Below are positions 1 through 5,092 of a DNA stretch of 5,092 nt, piece by piece. A program made the translations under genes and the position numbers. Position 1 is the stretch's first letter. Each line of letters begins with the position of its first letter. This DNA is from an uncultured Angelakisella sp. Its GTDB lineage: Bacteria; Bacillota; Clostridia; Oscillospirales; Ruminococcaceae. The DNA lies in the NCBI GenBank assembly GCA_910585535.1, contig CAJUFK010000180.1, forward strand, positions 1 to 5,092, read 5' to 3'. The notes beneath the pieces were generated by a model. It saw only the letters and a list, made by a program, of their open reading frames with translations, made no database searches and was not told the origin of the DNA.

Positions 1-751
1 TCTTGCGGTTGCGGACCTCCGTTTCAGTTTTGGTGTTGGTGGTTACTTCGATGCGGTATTTGTCCTCTGGATATTCGTCTGGAGGAACAACAGGGAACTC
101 CTCAATGTGATAGGTGATGAGGTTTTGGGTTCCGCCACCCCATTTAATATAGTTGTACATGAGGTCACTGTAATCGCAAGTTCCATTCAAGATCTCATCT
201 GCGGAATCCTTGCCAGGACAGGCTCCCCAAGATACGATGGTTGTGCCCATAAGTTCTGCCCAGATACCGGCCTGGGCTGCAGTATAGTCGGCATCGCTTT
301 TTCCAGAGTTATGGTAGTTGGCGAGGATCTGCTTAATAGCAGGGTCGCTTCCTTCCCCTGTCTGGATGTAGTCACCGCTGGGAGGAACACCGTTCCACTC
401 ACCGCAAAAGGCAACTTCTCCGTTCAAAGTGATTCGGGGCATTCCCTCTCCCAGGTAGGCCCCGTTGGCAAAAACCAGGCGGTTTTCCTCACCGCTGGCC
501 CAGGGAATGATTCGATAACTGGGAGACACCTTTCCTGATGCTTTTGCTTTCCTTGGCCCAGAGGAATCGTCCAACTGAGAGAGGACATACTCCTGGTACT
601 CCTGGAGCCAGTGCTTAGGAGTATGTGGGGGAGGGCCGCTGTCCTGCTGATCGTCTCCCTGTCCTGCCGCGAATGCGGATACTGGCAGCATGGTTGCCAG
701 CATCATTACGCTCAGCAAAAGGCTAAGCAATCGCTTGGTCATTCTTTTCAT
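1..751 (-). CDS. Secreted thioester (TQXA-like) domain surface protein, N-terminal part; runs off the left edge
   Basis: The frame opens at ATG 751 and stays open to base 1 (250 codons), so the C-terminus is missing. Residues 1-29 form a signal peptide: basic start (KRMTKR), Leu/Met-rich core, and a VSAFAA cleavage region. A short Gln/Asp/Pro-rich linker follows. Residues about 78-218 resemble a thioester domain of Gram-positive adhesins: AFCGEW places Cys116 after a beta strand, and YTAAQAGIW places Gln160 in a TQxA(I/V)W-like motif with Ala instead of Thr. In that family, Cys and Gln form an internal thioester that bonds covalently to host surfaces. C178 and C192 could form a disulfide. From about residue 230 the sequence turns Thr/Lys/Glu-rich, probably the start of a repeat or stalk domain. 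AAAGGA at 768-763 is the likely ribosome site (11-nt spacing); the second Met (742) lacks one. Sortase anchoring is expected, but its signal would lie outside the window. Confidence 0.8.
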   Translation of the reverse strand, partial: MKRMTKRLLSLLLSVMMLATMLPVSAFAAGQGDDQQDSGPPPHTPKHWLQEYQEYVLSQLDDSSGPRKAKASGKVSPSYRIIPWASGEENRLVFANGAYLGEGMPRITLNGEVAFCGEWNGVPPSGDYIQTGEGSDPAIKQILANYHNSGKSDADYTAAQAGIWAELMGTTIVSWGACPGKDSADEILNGTCDYSDLMYNYIKWGGGTQNLITYHIEEFPVVPPDEYPEDKYRIEVTTNTKTETEVRNRK

Positions 752-771
752 TTTAATACCTGTCCTTTCAT

Positions 772-800
772 AAAAATAGCCGCCTGTTTTACCAAGCGGC
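772..800 (-). terminator. Second terminator-like hairpin just before the thioester gene
   Basis: On the minus strand an 8-bp stem (GCCGCTTG pairing with CAGGCGGC, one G-T wobble) closes a 6-nt loop (GTAAAA) and is followed, after TA, by five Ts. It sits about 20 nt before the thioester start codon and directly after the stronger terminator. It could back up that terminator or act as a leader attenuator for the downstream gene; the sequence alone does not decide between these. Confidence 0.5.
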
Positions 801-802
801 AC

Positions 803-829
803 AAAAAAGGAGCCGGTGAAGGCTCCTTT
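803..829 (-). terminator. Intrinsic terminator after the CAP lipoprotein gene
   Basis: On the minus strand a perfect 9-bp stem (AAAGGAGCC pairing with GGCTCCTTT) closes a 6-nt loop (TTCACC) and runs into TTTTTT. It begins 24 nt after the stop codon of the CAP gene, the classic place for a Rho-independent terminator, so it probably ends the sortase/CAP transcript. Confidence 0.85.
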
Positions 830-853
830 GCGATATAGGGTTTGGGGGTATGG

Positions 854-1747
854 CTAATCCAGTGAGAATACCTGTACCCAGTATAGATTGCCGTTTTCAG
901 CTTGGTAGCAGCCCACCCCGATATGGTGGTAGCGATCCAGAAGGATGTTGGTCCGATGTCCATCCGAGTTCATCCATGCGATAACCTGTTTTTCTGCGGA
1001 ACTTCTTTGTCCAATGTTCTCTCCGCAACGCAGGTCTACTACCGTTGTCCCATCCGGGCGGGTATGGCTATACAGCTCTCTTGTTTCTTCGGCTCTGATC
1101 CTGGCCAGCTCCATGAGGTCCTCATCTACTTCCAGGGCGGGAAGGTCGTTCTTCTCCCGTTCCTCATTTGTGAGTCGGATGACCTCCAAAGCATCCTCCA
1201 AGCGATGGCATCCACCAGACGGAGCGGAGTCCAAGTCGTCCTCGTATGGTTCATCCTCCGGATCTTCTTCTGACTCTTCCACAGAACCTTCCCATACGTA
1301 GTCAGGATATAGGTTCTTTAGATCGAATCCTCCGCCAGAGGAAGAAGGCGTGGTCTTTTTAGGTGCAGGTGCTGATTGCGGGGGCGGTTCCGGTTCCGGC
1401 TGCGGGGGGACCCCAGCCTGAGAAGACGATGCAGGCGCCGCCGGTTGGCTGGATACCGGAACCTGGGACGAGGCGTTCTCAGCAGGGGCGGAGGAGCTTT
1501 CCTCCGGGGGGGCCTCTTGCTGGCTGGTGAGTTCCTCCAGCTGCTCTTTCAGCTTGGCGATCTCCTCGTCTTTTTTCCTCTGCTCTTCCTCGATCTGCTC
1601 CAGCTTTTCCTTGACCGCCTCGTCCACCGACTGCTGGATGATGGCCTCCATGTCCGGCTCGGCGGCGGATGGAGCGGCAGGGGCCGGGGTATTGCAGCCC
1701 GCCAGCAGGGCGATGGTAAGCAGGATGGCGATGGTTTTTTGTTTCAT
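854..1747 (-). CDS. CAP (SCP/YkwD-like) domain lipoprotein
   Basis: A 297-residue lipoprotein. Residues 1-18 form a lipoprotein signal peptide with lipobox LAGC, so Cys18 would be lipidated and the protein held on the outer face of the membrane. Residues about 31-76 are a highly charged predicted coiled coil (EKLEQIEEEQRKKDEEIAKL). Residues 77-137 are Pro/Ser/Ala-rich and flexible, and 154-173 are strongly acidic. Residues about 182-297 form a CAP domain of the YkwD type: LTNEEREKNDLPAL, ARIRAEE, SHTRPDG (His228), GENIG (Glu243), WMNSDGHRTNIL (His264), HIGVG and the closing YWVQVFS. The family is widespread in Gram-positive secreted proteins, but its biochemical activity is mostly unsettled. 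C180, C241 and C280 lie within or beside the domain. AGGAGG at 1762-1757 with 9-nt spacing fixes the start; an earlier ATG hits a stop at once. The 68-nt gap after the sortase gene shows no convincing promoter. Confidence 0.92.
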   Translation of the reverse strand: MKQKTIAILLTIALLAGCNTPAPAAPSAAEPDMEAIIQQSVDEAVKEKLEQIEEEQRKKDEEIAKLKEQLEELTSQQEAPPEESSSAPAENASSQVPVSSQPAAPASSSQAGVPPQPEPEPPPQSAPAPKKTTPSSSGGGFDLKNLYPDYVWEGSVEESEEDPEDEPYEDDLDSAPSGGCHRLEDALEVIRLTNEEREKNDLPALEVDEDLMELARIRAEETRELYSHTRPDGTTVVDLRCGENIGQRSSAEKQVIAWMNSDGHRTNILLDRYHHIGVGCYQAENGNLYWVQVFSLD

Positions 1748-1815
1748 AGCATTGTACCTCCTGCCTATAAGGATACCAGCAAAGGCGGAAGAAAGCTATA
1801 TCCAAACTCAACAAA

Positions 1816-2562
1816 TCAAGCCTCCAAAGCCTGTACCATTAGACGCATATTGGGCTTGCCGGTAATGCAGGTGATAAGGGTGAGGCGGTTGTCGTCTGTA
1901 CGGGAGAGGAAGGACCAGTCATCGTCCGTGATCTCCTTTACCTCGCTGACCTTGTACTCCCGCTCCCCCAGGGCGGTCTTATACCGGACAATGTCACCCT
2001 CCGCCAGCTGGTGGATGTCCCGGAAATAGGCCACCGCTCCGGTGGGGGCGACATTGTGGGAACACAGTCCAATGTTGCCCTCCCAGGCGGATGTAATAGC
2101 AAAATGAGCCACCCCTTTGGTCATGCTCTCAATTTCACTGCCCTCCTCGGTCTCGTAGACCGGGGCGGACAGATCCAGTTTGGGGATGGTGAGGACCCCC
2201 ATGGAGCCATCCGGCAGGGCAGCGTCCTCCGGCAGGATGTAGCCCTGGGTGGAGAGGGAGGTGGAGTCCGCCCAAACTTGGTCGGAATCGGGAAGATGTT
2301 CCACCGGCTTTGCCTGAGATTTCCCCTGCTGTTCTGCGGCAGGAATGACCACCACACCATCCTGGGCGGTGTACGTCCTGTTGATCTCCAGATCAAAGGT
2401 CACTTCACTTTCGGCAGGCGGAACTGCCTCGGTGCGGTGCGGGATTTTATTGGAAGTGATCTGTCCGATGGCAAAGCCGATGACCACCACCGCCAGGGGG
2501 ATCCCCAGCAGGAGAAACCAACCGCCGCGGCGATACCAAATATCCTTCATTTTTTCCTTCAT
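1816..2562 (-). CDS. Membrane-bound sortase (cysteine transpeptidase)
   Basis: A 248-residue sortase, which cuts a C-terminal sorting motif on exported proteins and joins them to the cell wall or to other surface proteins. Residues 1-13 are basic, 14-35 form a single N-terminal membrane anchor, and about 36-118 are a long low-complexity linker. The catalytic fold begins at GVLTIPKLDLSAPVYE (122-137). The active site is complete: His169 in LCSHN, Cys232 in TLITC and Arg240 in KPNMR, only eight residues after the Cys. The layout (N-terminal anchor, LTIPKL, TLxTC) fits the class B/D-like sortases seen on clostridial conjugative elements; the exact class is uncertain. The start overlaps the stop of the preceding gene by 4 nt (ATGA), with GGAGG about 10 nt upstream. 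A second in-frame Met is four codons in, but the first fits the ribosome site better. No LPxTG-type substrate is complete within the window. Confidence 0.93.
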   Translation of the reverse strand: MKEKMKDIWYRRGGWFLLLGIPLAVVVIGFAIGQITSNKIPHRTEAVPPAESEVTFDLEINRTYTAQDGVVVIPAAEQQGKSQAKPVEHLPDSDQVWADSTSLSTQGYILPEDAALPDGSMGVLTIPKLDLSAPVYETEEGSEIESMTKGVAHFAITSAWEGNIGLCSHNVAPTGAVAYFRDIHQLAEGDIVRYKTALGEREYKVSEVKEITDDDWSFLSRTDDNRLTLITCITGKPNMRLMVQALEA

Positions 2563-3632
2563 CTTCTGTCGTCCTCCAATCCTCTGTCCATGACCTGCAG
2601 CATCTCCGGACGGTGCATCTTGGGACGGTCTGCGTAGGGATCACCGGGGACCTTTCCGGCTTTTCGCTTTTTGCCGAACAGAACAAGATAAAAGAGCCCT
2701 ACACCTGCGCTAGCTGCGATCCCCACTGCCAGGATCACCAATCCTGTCGTCCGCCAGGGGAAGGGCTCTTCTTCCGGCTGCACTTCCTCATACACGATGC
2801 TGTATTGTACTTTTCCTTCGGTCATCCGGCTGACCTCGCCGGTGTACTCGGCGGTTACGGTATATCCGTCTGCCTTACTCCCCCAGGCGGTCCCGGTGTA
2901 AAGAGCCGTGGCCTGGAACAGAGAGGGTACCTCGCTGTTCTCCGCTCCGCTGGCCATGGGGGTCCACTTCACATCCGCCAGCTTGAGGGTAACGCCGTTT
3001 TTCTCGACGGTTTTTTGAATGTAGTAGGGGTCGTTGCGGTCCAGGCCGGTGTATTCCTTGGTCTCCTTCAGCTGGTAGCTATAATTGGAGGTTCCAGTTT
3101 CCTTCACCTGAATGGAATCCCGGTCCAAGGTCAATGTCCCGGAAAAACCATCTGCCCGATAGTCCATGGTGGACTTCAACAGAGGAAGGATATCCTCCAT
3201 TTTGTCCGTTTCCGATTCCAGGGTCATGGTCTGGGAGACAGTTTTCTTCTCAGTTTCTCCTGGCTGTTCCTGGCGGAGGATGTCGGTGGCTTCATAGGCG
3301 ACGCCCCGACGGGTCAGGTCTTTCTCGATGAGTTCCGTGGGCGCTGTGTTCGGCGGCACAAGGAAGGTCTTGACCAGCAGCTGGACGCCGCCCTCCTCTG
3401 CGGTCTGGACCGATACCGGATAGTAGCTGCTGACGGTGTAGTTTTTCGTGTCATCCTTGCTGTCCTCCTTGTTTTCCCCCTCCCTGGGGGTGATGTCGGT
3501 GATAGAGATGGCGGTCCCGCCATTCCCGCTGCCAATGACCGCCTGGGGCGGCTCCGCCCCGTGGGCGGTGACGGACAGCACCACCGCAGCCGCCAGTAGG
3601 GCGGCCAGCATCATGCAGGCTCTCTTTTTCAT
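2559..3632 (-). CDS. Secreted, C-terminally membrane-anchored protein of unknown function
   Basis: A 357-residue envelope protein. Residues 1-26 are a signal peptide (KKRACMMLAALLAAAVVLSVTA), cleaved near Ala23 or Ala26. About 27-290 are predicted extracellular, rich in Thr/Lys/Glu and beta-strand-like segments. A Trp-Arg-Thr stretch precedes the transmembrane helix at about 295-319, followed by a basic cytoplasmic tail (KKRKAGK...). The topology is therefore type I, outside domain with inside tail. No LPxTG-like motif precedes the helix, so it is not an obvious sortase substrate. I recognise no named domain; similar proteins beside the sortase on Tn1549-like elements have been called cell-wall-anchor-like or conjugation accessory proteins. 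AAGGAGG at 3648-3642 with 9-nt spacing supports the start, 16 nt after the DUF3849 gene. Its stop overlaps the sortase start, so the two are probably co-translated and may work together. Confidence 0.85.
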   Translation of the reverse strand: MKKRACMMLAALLAAAVVLSVTAHGAEPPQAVIGSGNGGTAISITDITPREGENKEDSKDDTKNYTVSSYYPVSVQTAEEGGVQLLVKTFLVPPNTAPTELIEKDLTRRGVAYEATDILRQEQPGETEKKTVSQTMTLESETDKMEDILPLLKSTMDYRADGFSGTLTLDRDSIQVKETGTSNYSYQLKETKEYTGLDRNDPYYIQKTVEKNGVTLKLADVKWTPMASGAENSEVPSLFQATALYTGTAWGSKADGYTVTAEYTGEVSRMTEGKVQYSIVYEEVQPEEEPFPWRTTGLVILAVGIAASAGVGLFYLVLFGKKRKAGKVPGDPYADRPKMHRPEMLQVMDRGLEDDRR

Positions 3633-3648
3633 CCTTCTGTTCCTCCTT

Positions 3649-4083
3649 CTAAAGCGTCATTTCCGGGAAAGGCTGTTCCTGCTTTCCCTCTGCTGCGGCC
3701 TCTCTGGCCATTTCCTCCATCGTCCGGAGGTACTGCCGGGTAAACCCATCCACCACCGCCGAATGGGCGCTCAGGATATATCCCCAGCCCAGCTCCTTGG
3801 AAGAGATGGCGCGGGCACCGGCCCACTCCCGGACCTGTCTGCTGAACCGCCCGTCCCCAAACCTGCTTTGGACGGTATCGGCCAGCACCAGCTCCACCCG
3901 CTGGATGCCGAACTCCTCAATGGCCCTTTTGGCGCAGCCGCTATCCAGGCAGGCACCGTCAAAGCCGCGGCGGATGATCTCCTCCATCCCGTCCCGGCAG
4001 GCGAGGTTGGCGTAATGCTCATCCAACTGCCGCTCTACCTCCTCCGGCTCCCTGGGCGGGTAAACATAGGGCTCGATGCTCAC
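3649..4083 (-). CDS. DUF3849 family protein
   Basis: A 144-residue, soluble, probably cytoplasmic protein. The sequence fits the DUF3849 pattern: an N-terminal segment around ANLACRDGMEEIIRRGFDG (26-43), then CAKRAIEEFGIQRVELVLADT (50-70), DGRFSRQVREWA (77-88), and the closing SAHSAVVDGFTRQYLR (105-120), which matches the SHPAVLDGF-type ending of the family. The family is known mainly from mobile elements of gut Firmicutes and has no established activity. There is no signal peptide or membrane segment. The start is GTG at 4083, overlapping the AbrB stop by 4 nt (GTGA) and preceded by an unusually complete Shine-Dalgarno sequence. It sits between the DNA-binding block and the envelope block. 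Confidence 0.82.
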   Translation of the reverse strand: MSIEPYVYPPREPEEVERQLDEHYANLACRDGMEEIIRRGFDGACLDSGCAKRAIEEFGIQRVELVLADTVQSRFGDGRFSRQVREWAGARAISSKELGWGYILSAHSAVVDGFTRQYLRTMEEMAREAAAEGKQEQPFPEMTL

Positions 4084-4361
4084 AAGATCACCTCCTTTCT
4101 GGCCCGCTCCAGCAGCAGGGCGGCCAGCTCAAGCTGCTGCTCCCGGGACATAGCGGCCACGGCCGCGTTGACATACGCCTCAATGGCCTCCGGGGACAGG
4201 TCCCCCATCTCGATGAGGTGGACCTTTTTCACCCGCAGGTCGCAACCATCCGCCGCCAGCTTCACAAAGCCCCCAGGCTCAAGTCCCAGGGCATCCCGCA
4301 GTTCTTTGGGCAGATACACCCGCCCTTTGGCATCGATGAGGCGGTACATATCCTTCAGCAT
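4080..4361 (-). CDS. AbrB/MazE/SpoVT-type DNA-binding protein
   Basis: A 93-residue protein with an N-terminal swapped-hairpin AbrB domain (residues about 5-46): YRLIDAKGRVYLPKELRDALGL carries the signature GRVYLPKELR, followed by the second hairpin with PGGFVKLAADGCDLRVKKV. These domains bind DNA as dimers and serve as transition-state regulators or antitoxins. The C-terminal half (54-93) is alpha-helical and acidic (DLSPEAIEAYVNAAVAAM, then ALLLERARKEVIL), and could be an oligomerisation or partner-binding region. No toxin gene of MazF or PIN type is next to it, so a transcription regulator of the element is more likely than an antitoxin. ATG 4361 overlaps the preceding stop by 7 nt, and a GGAGGAGGAAGG site lies inside the preceding gene. 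A later Met5 exists but has poorer spacing. Confidence 0.85.
   Translation of the reverse strand: MLKDMYRLIDAKGRVYLPKELRDALGLEPGGFVKLAADGCDLRVKKVHLIEMGDLSPEAIEAYVNAAVAAMSREQQLELAALLLERARKEVIL
4086..4098 (-). promoter_or_regulatory. Near-perfect Shine-Dalgarno for the DUF3849 gene, inside the AbrB gene
   Basis: On the minus strand AAAGGAGGTGATC matches the complement of the 16S rRNA 3' end over about 13 nt, with 7 nt from AGGAGG to the GTG start. It is built from the last codons of the AbrB-type gene (Arg-Lys-Glu-Val-Ile). It decides the GTG start and suggests strong, independent initiation in spite of the weak start codon. Confidence 0.8.
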
Positions 4362-4783
4362 TCAAACCATCCTTCCTCCTCCAAAATGTCCCATACCGCT
4401 GTGGGGTCGGCCCCCAGGTCCTCCAGCAGAGTGCAGACGCCCTCCGGCAACTCCTCCCGCAGGGTATCCCATGCCTCGGCTTCATCCTCTTCATCCGGCA
4501 ACTCCAGCAGGATGCGCCCCTCCTCGATGGTGCAGGCCAGATCATCCAGCCCGGTGATATGAGGAAAGCCTGCGTCCTCCAGCAGCTCCGCCGGAAGATA
4601 CAGGCCGGGTCTCTCAGTCGGGAAGCTGTTCCGCCCCGCTGCGGTCATCCGCAGATGATATGCGGTCTTTTCCATCTCCGCCGCCAGGCCCAGAAACAGC
4701 TCCGGCACAGAGGCGTTTCTTACCGTACCGCTGTTGGAGCAGCTCCCGAACAGCCCTTCCATCTTCTTTTCGTTTTTCTGCAT
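4355..4783 (-). CDS. Hypothetical 142-residue acidic protein, possible divergent AbrB-like domain
   Basis: The gene opens at ATG 4783 behind a strong AGGAAGGAG site (4798-4790, 6-nt spacing). Residues 1-50 are basic to mixed and include a likely helix (VPELFLGLAAEMEKTAYHLR). Residues about 59-95 read PGLYLPAELLEDAGF, then LDDLACTIEEGRILLELP, which resembles the beta-hairpin, LPxELL, beta-hairpin plan of AbrB-type domains, though the usual basic loop residues are missing. Residues 96-140 are strongly acidic (DEEDEAEAW, EELPEGVCTLLEDLG). The protein is soluble with no export signal. It lies directly before the clear AbrB gene with a 7-nt overlap, so the two are co-translated. I do not recognise a named family. 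Its start lies well inside the frame of the methylase gene. Confidence 0.78.
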   Translation of the reverse strand: MQKNEKKMEGLFGSCSNSGTVRNASVPELFLGLAAEMEKTAYHLRMTAAGRNSFPTERPGLYLPAELLEDAGFPHITGLDDLACTIEEGRILLELPDEEDEAEAWDTLREELPEGVCTLLEDLGADPTAVWDILEEEGWFEC

Positions 4784-5092
4784 TTCGTTCTCCTTCCTGT
4801 ATTTGTCTGTATTTCTTCTCTCCCGGTTCTCGCTCCGGGGTTTGGAACAAACTCAGCTGTGAGGGTCTCGACCAGACCTCCGGGTCATAGCTCGTGATGA
4901 CAAGTTCCTCGTATTCCCCGCCGCCGCTGCGGTTCCCCAGGGGGTTGGGCCGGGTGGTGGTAAACTGCCAAAAGTCCTGGTACAGCTCCCGGATAAAGGG
5001 GTGGTCGTTGTAGGACAGGACCACGAACGCCCCCTCGCAGTTACAGACCAGCTCCTGCAAACGCAGGTGGTCCTCGAAGTTGAAGGGGACAT
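4614..5092 (-). CDS. D12-class DNA adenine methylase, C-terminal end; runs off the right edge
   Basis: Only the C-terminal part is present, open from the window edge (first full codon 5090-5088). It begins VPFNFEDHLRLQELV and continues GAFVVLSYNDHPFIRELYQDF, matching the end of D12-class (Dam-like) N6-adenine methyltransferases, in which SYND-PFIRELY is a hallmark; GGGEYEELVITSYDP follows as the family's final strand pair. These enzymes transfer a methyl group from S-adenosylmethionine to adenine in DNA. On mobile elements they are often orphan methylases that protect or regulate the element. The catalytic DPPY and the AdoMet-binding motif would lie upstream, outside the window. The conserved part ends at RPSQLSLF, a typical methylase ending. 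The open frame then continues about 75 residues (charged, low-similarity) and overlaps the next gene by 170 nt, so the true end may be disturbed or extended. Confidence 0.85.
   Translation of the reverse strand, partial: VPFNFEDHLRLQELVCNCEGAFVVLSYNDHPFIRELYQDFWQFTTTRPNPLGNRSGGGEYEELVITSYDPEVWSRPSQLSLFQTPEREPGEKKYRQIQEGERNAEKRKEDGRAVRELLQQRYGKKRLCAGAVSGPGGGDGKDRISSADDRSGAEQLPD

Noticed and set aside
107..538. Plus-strand 143-codon frame and a minus-strand 75-codon frame in the same area
   Set aside because: Both are out of frame with the thioester protein gene, whose 250-codon frame has a signal peptide and domain motifs and is open to the window edge.
1748..1815. Possible promoter between the sortase and CAP genes
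   Set aside because: TTG- and TATA-like words occur, but no pair has acceptable 16-18 nt spacing placed ahead of the ribosome site, so no promoter is called.
1376..2029. Plus-strand open frame with Arg/Leu-rich translation
   Set aside because: It mirrors the Glu/Lys-rich coiled coil and Pro/Ser stalk of the CAP lipoprotein on the opposite strand; the odd composition is a by-product.
2613..3599. Plus-strand open frame of 328 codons
   Set aside because: It is antisense to the membrane protein gene, which has a signal peptide, a transmembrane helix and a good ribosome site. The plus frame shows no domain.
4080..4361. AbrB protein as the antitoxin of a toxin-antitoxin pair
   Set aside because: The flanking genes are a DUF3849 protein and an acidic hypothetical protein; neither resembles MazF, PIN or another known toxin family.
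3448..4557. Long plus-strand open frame of 369 codons
   Set aside because: It lies antisense to DUF3849, AbrB and parts of two other genes that have family motifs, ribosome sites and coupled starts. Its translation is low-complexity and matches nothing recognisable; it follows from high GC.
1..5092. CRISPR array, insertion sequence, tRNA or attachment site
   Set aside because: No regularly spaced direct repeats, transposase or integrase motifs, terminal inverted repeats or tRNA-like folds were seen on either strand.

Overview
The window looks like part of an integrative conjugative element (Tn1549/clostridial CTn type) from a GC-rich gut Clostridia bacterium, probably Oscillospiraceae or Lachnospiraceae. 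This is inferred from strong AGGAGG ribosome-binding sites, tight overlapping gene order, a Gram-positive sortase and lipoprotein, and accessory proteins (D12-class adenine methylase, AbrB-type regulator, DUF3849 protein) that typically travel together on such elements. No relaxase, VirB4/VirD4, integrase, attachment site, tRNA or rRNA is visible, so the element type rests on cargo and context.

All eight supported genes lie on the minus strand and are read from high to low coordinates. First comes a DNA and regulatory block: the C-terminal end of a Dam-like methylase (5092-4614), a 142-residue protein with a weak AbrB-like look (4783-4355), a clear AbrB/MazE/SpoVT-type DNA-binding protein (4361-4080) and a DUF3849 protein (4083-3649, GTG start). 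Next comes a cell-surface block: a secreted, single-pass membrane-anchored protein (3632-2559), a membrane-bound sortase with an intact His/Cys/Arg active site (2562-1816) and a lipoprotein carrying a C-terminal CAP (SCP/YkwD-like) domain on a coiled-coil and Pro/Ser-rich stalk (1747-854). Most junctions are 4-7 nt overlaps or a 16-nt gap, which points to one transcript with coupled translation. The 68-nt gap before the CAP gene is the largest inside the block.

After the CAP gene there is a good intrinsic terminator, then a second terminator-like hairpin. A separate secreted-protein gene starts at 751 and runs off the left edge. It has a signal peptide and what appears to be a Cys-Gln thioester (TQXA-like) adhesin domain, with Cys116 and Gln160 as candidate bond-forming residues. 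The 250 residues present contain no stop codon.

Reading the parts together, the left two-thirds of the window looks like a surface-display module: an adhesin-like thioester protein that could be covalently anchored by the nearby sortase, plus two envelope proteins. Such a module on a conjugative element could serve mating-pair contact or host colonisation; that role is inference. The coding regions are closely packed and no stretch over 300 bases lacks a gene.
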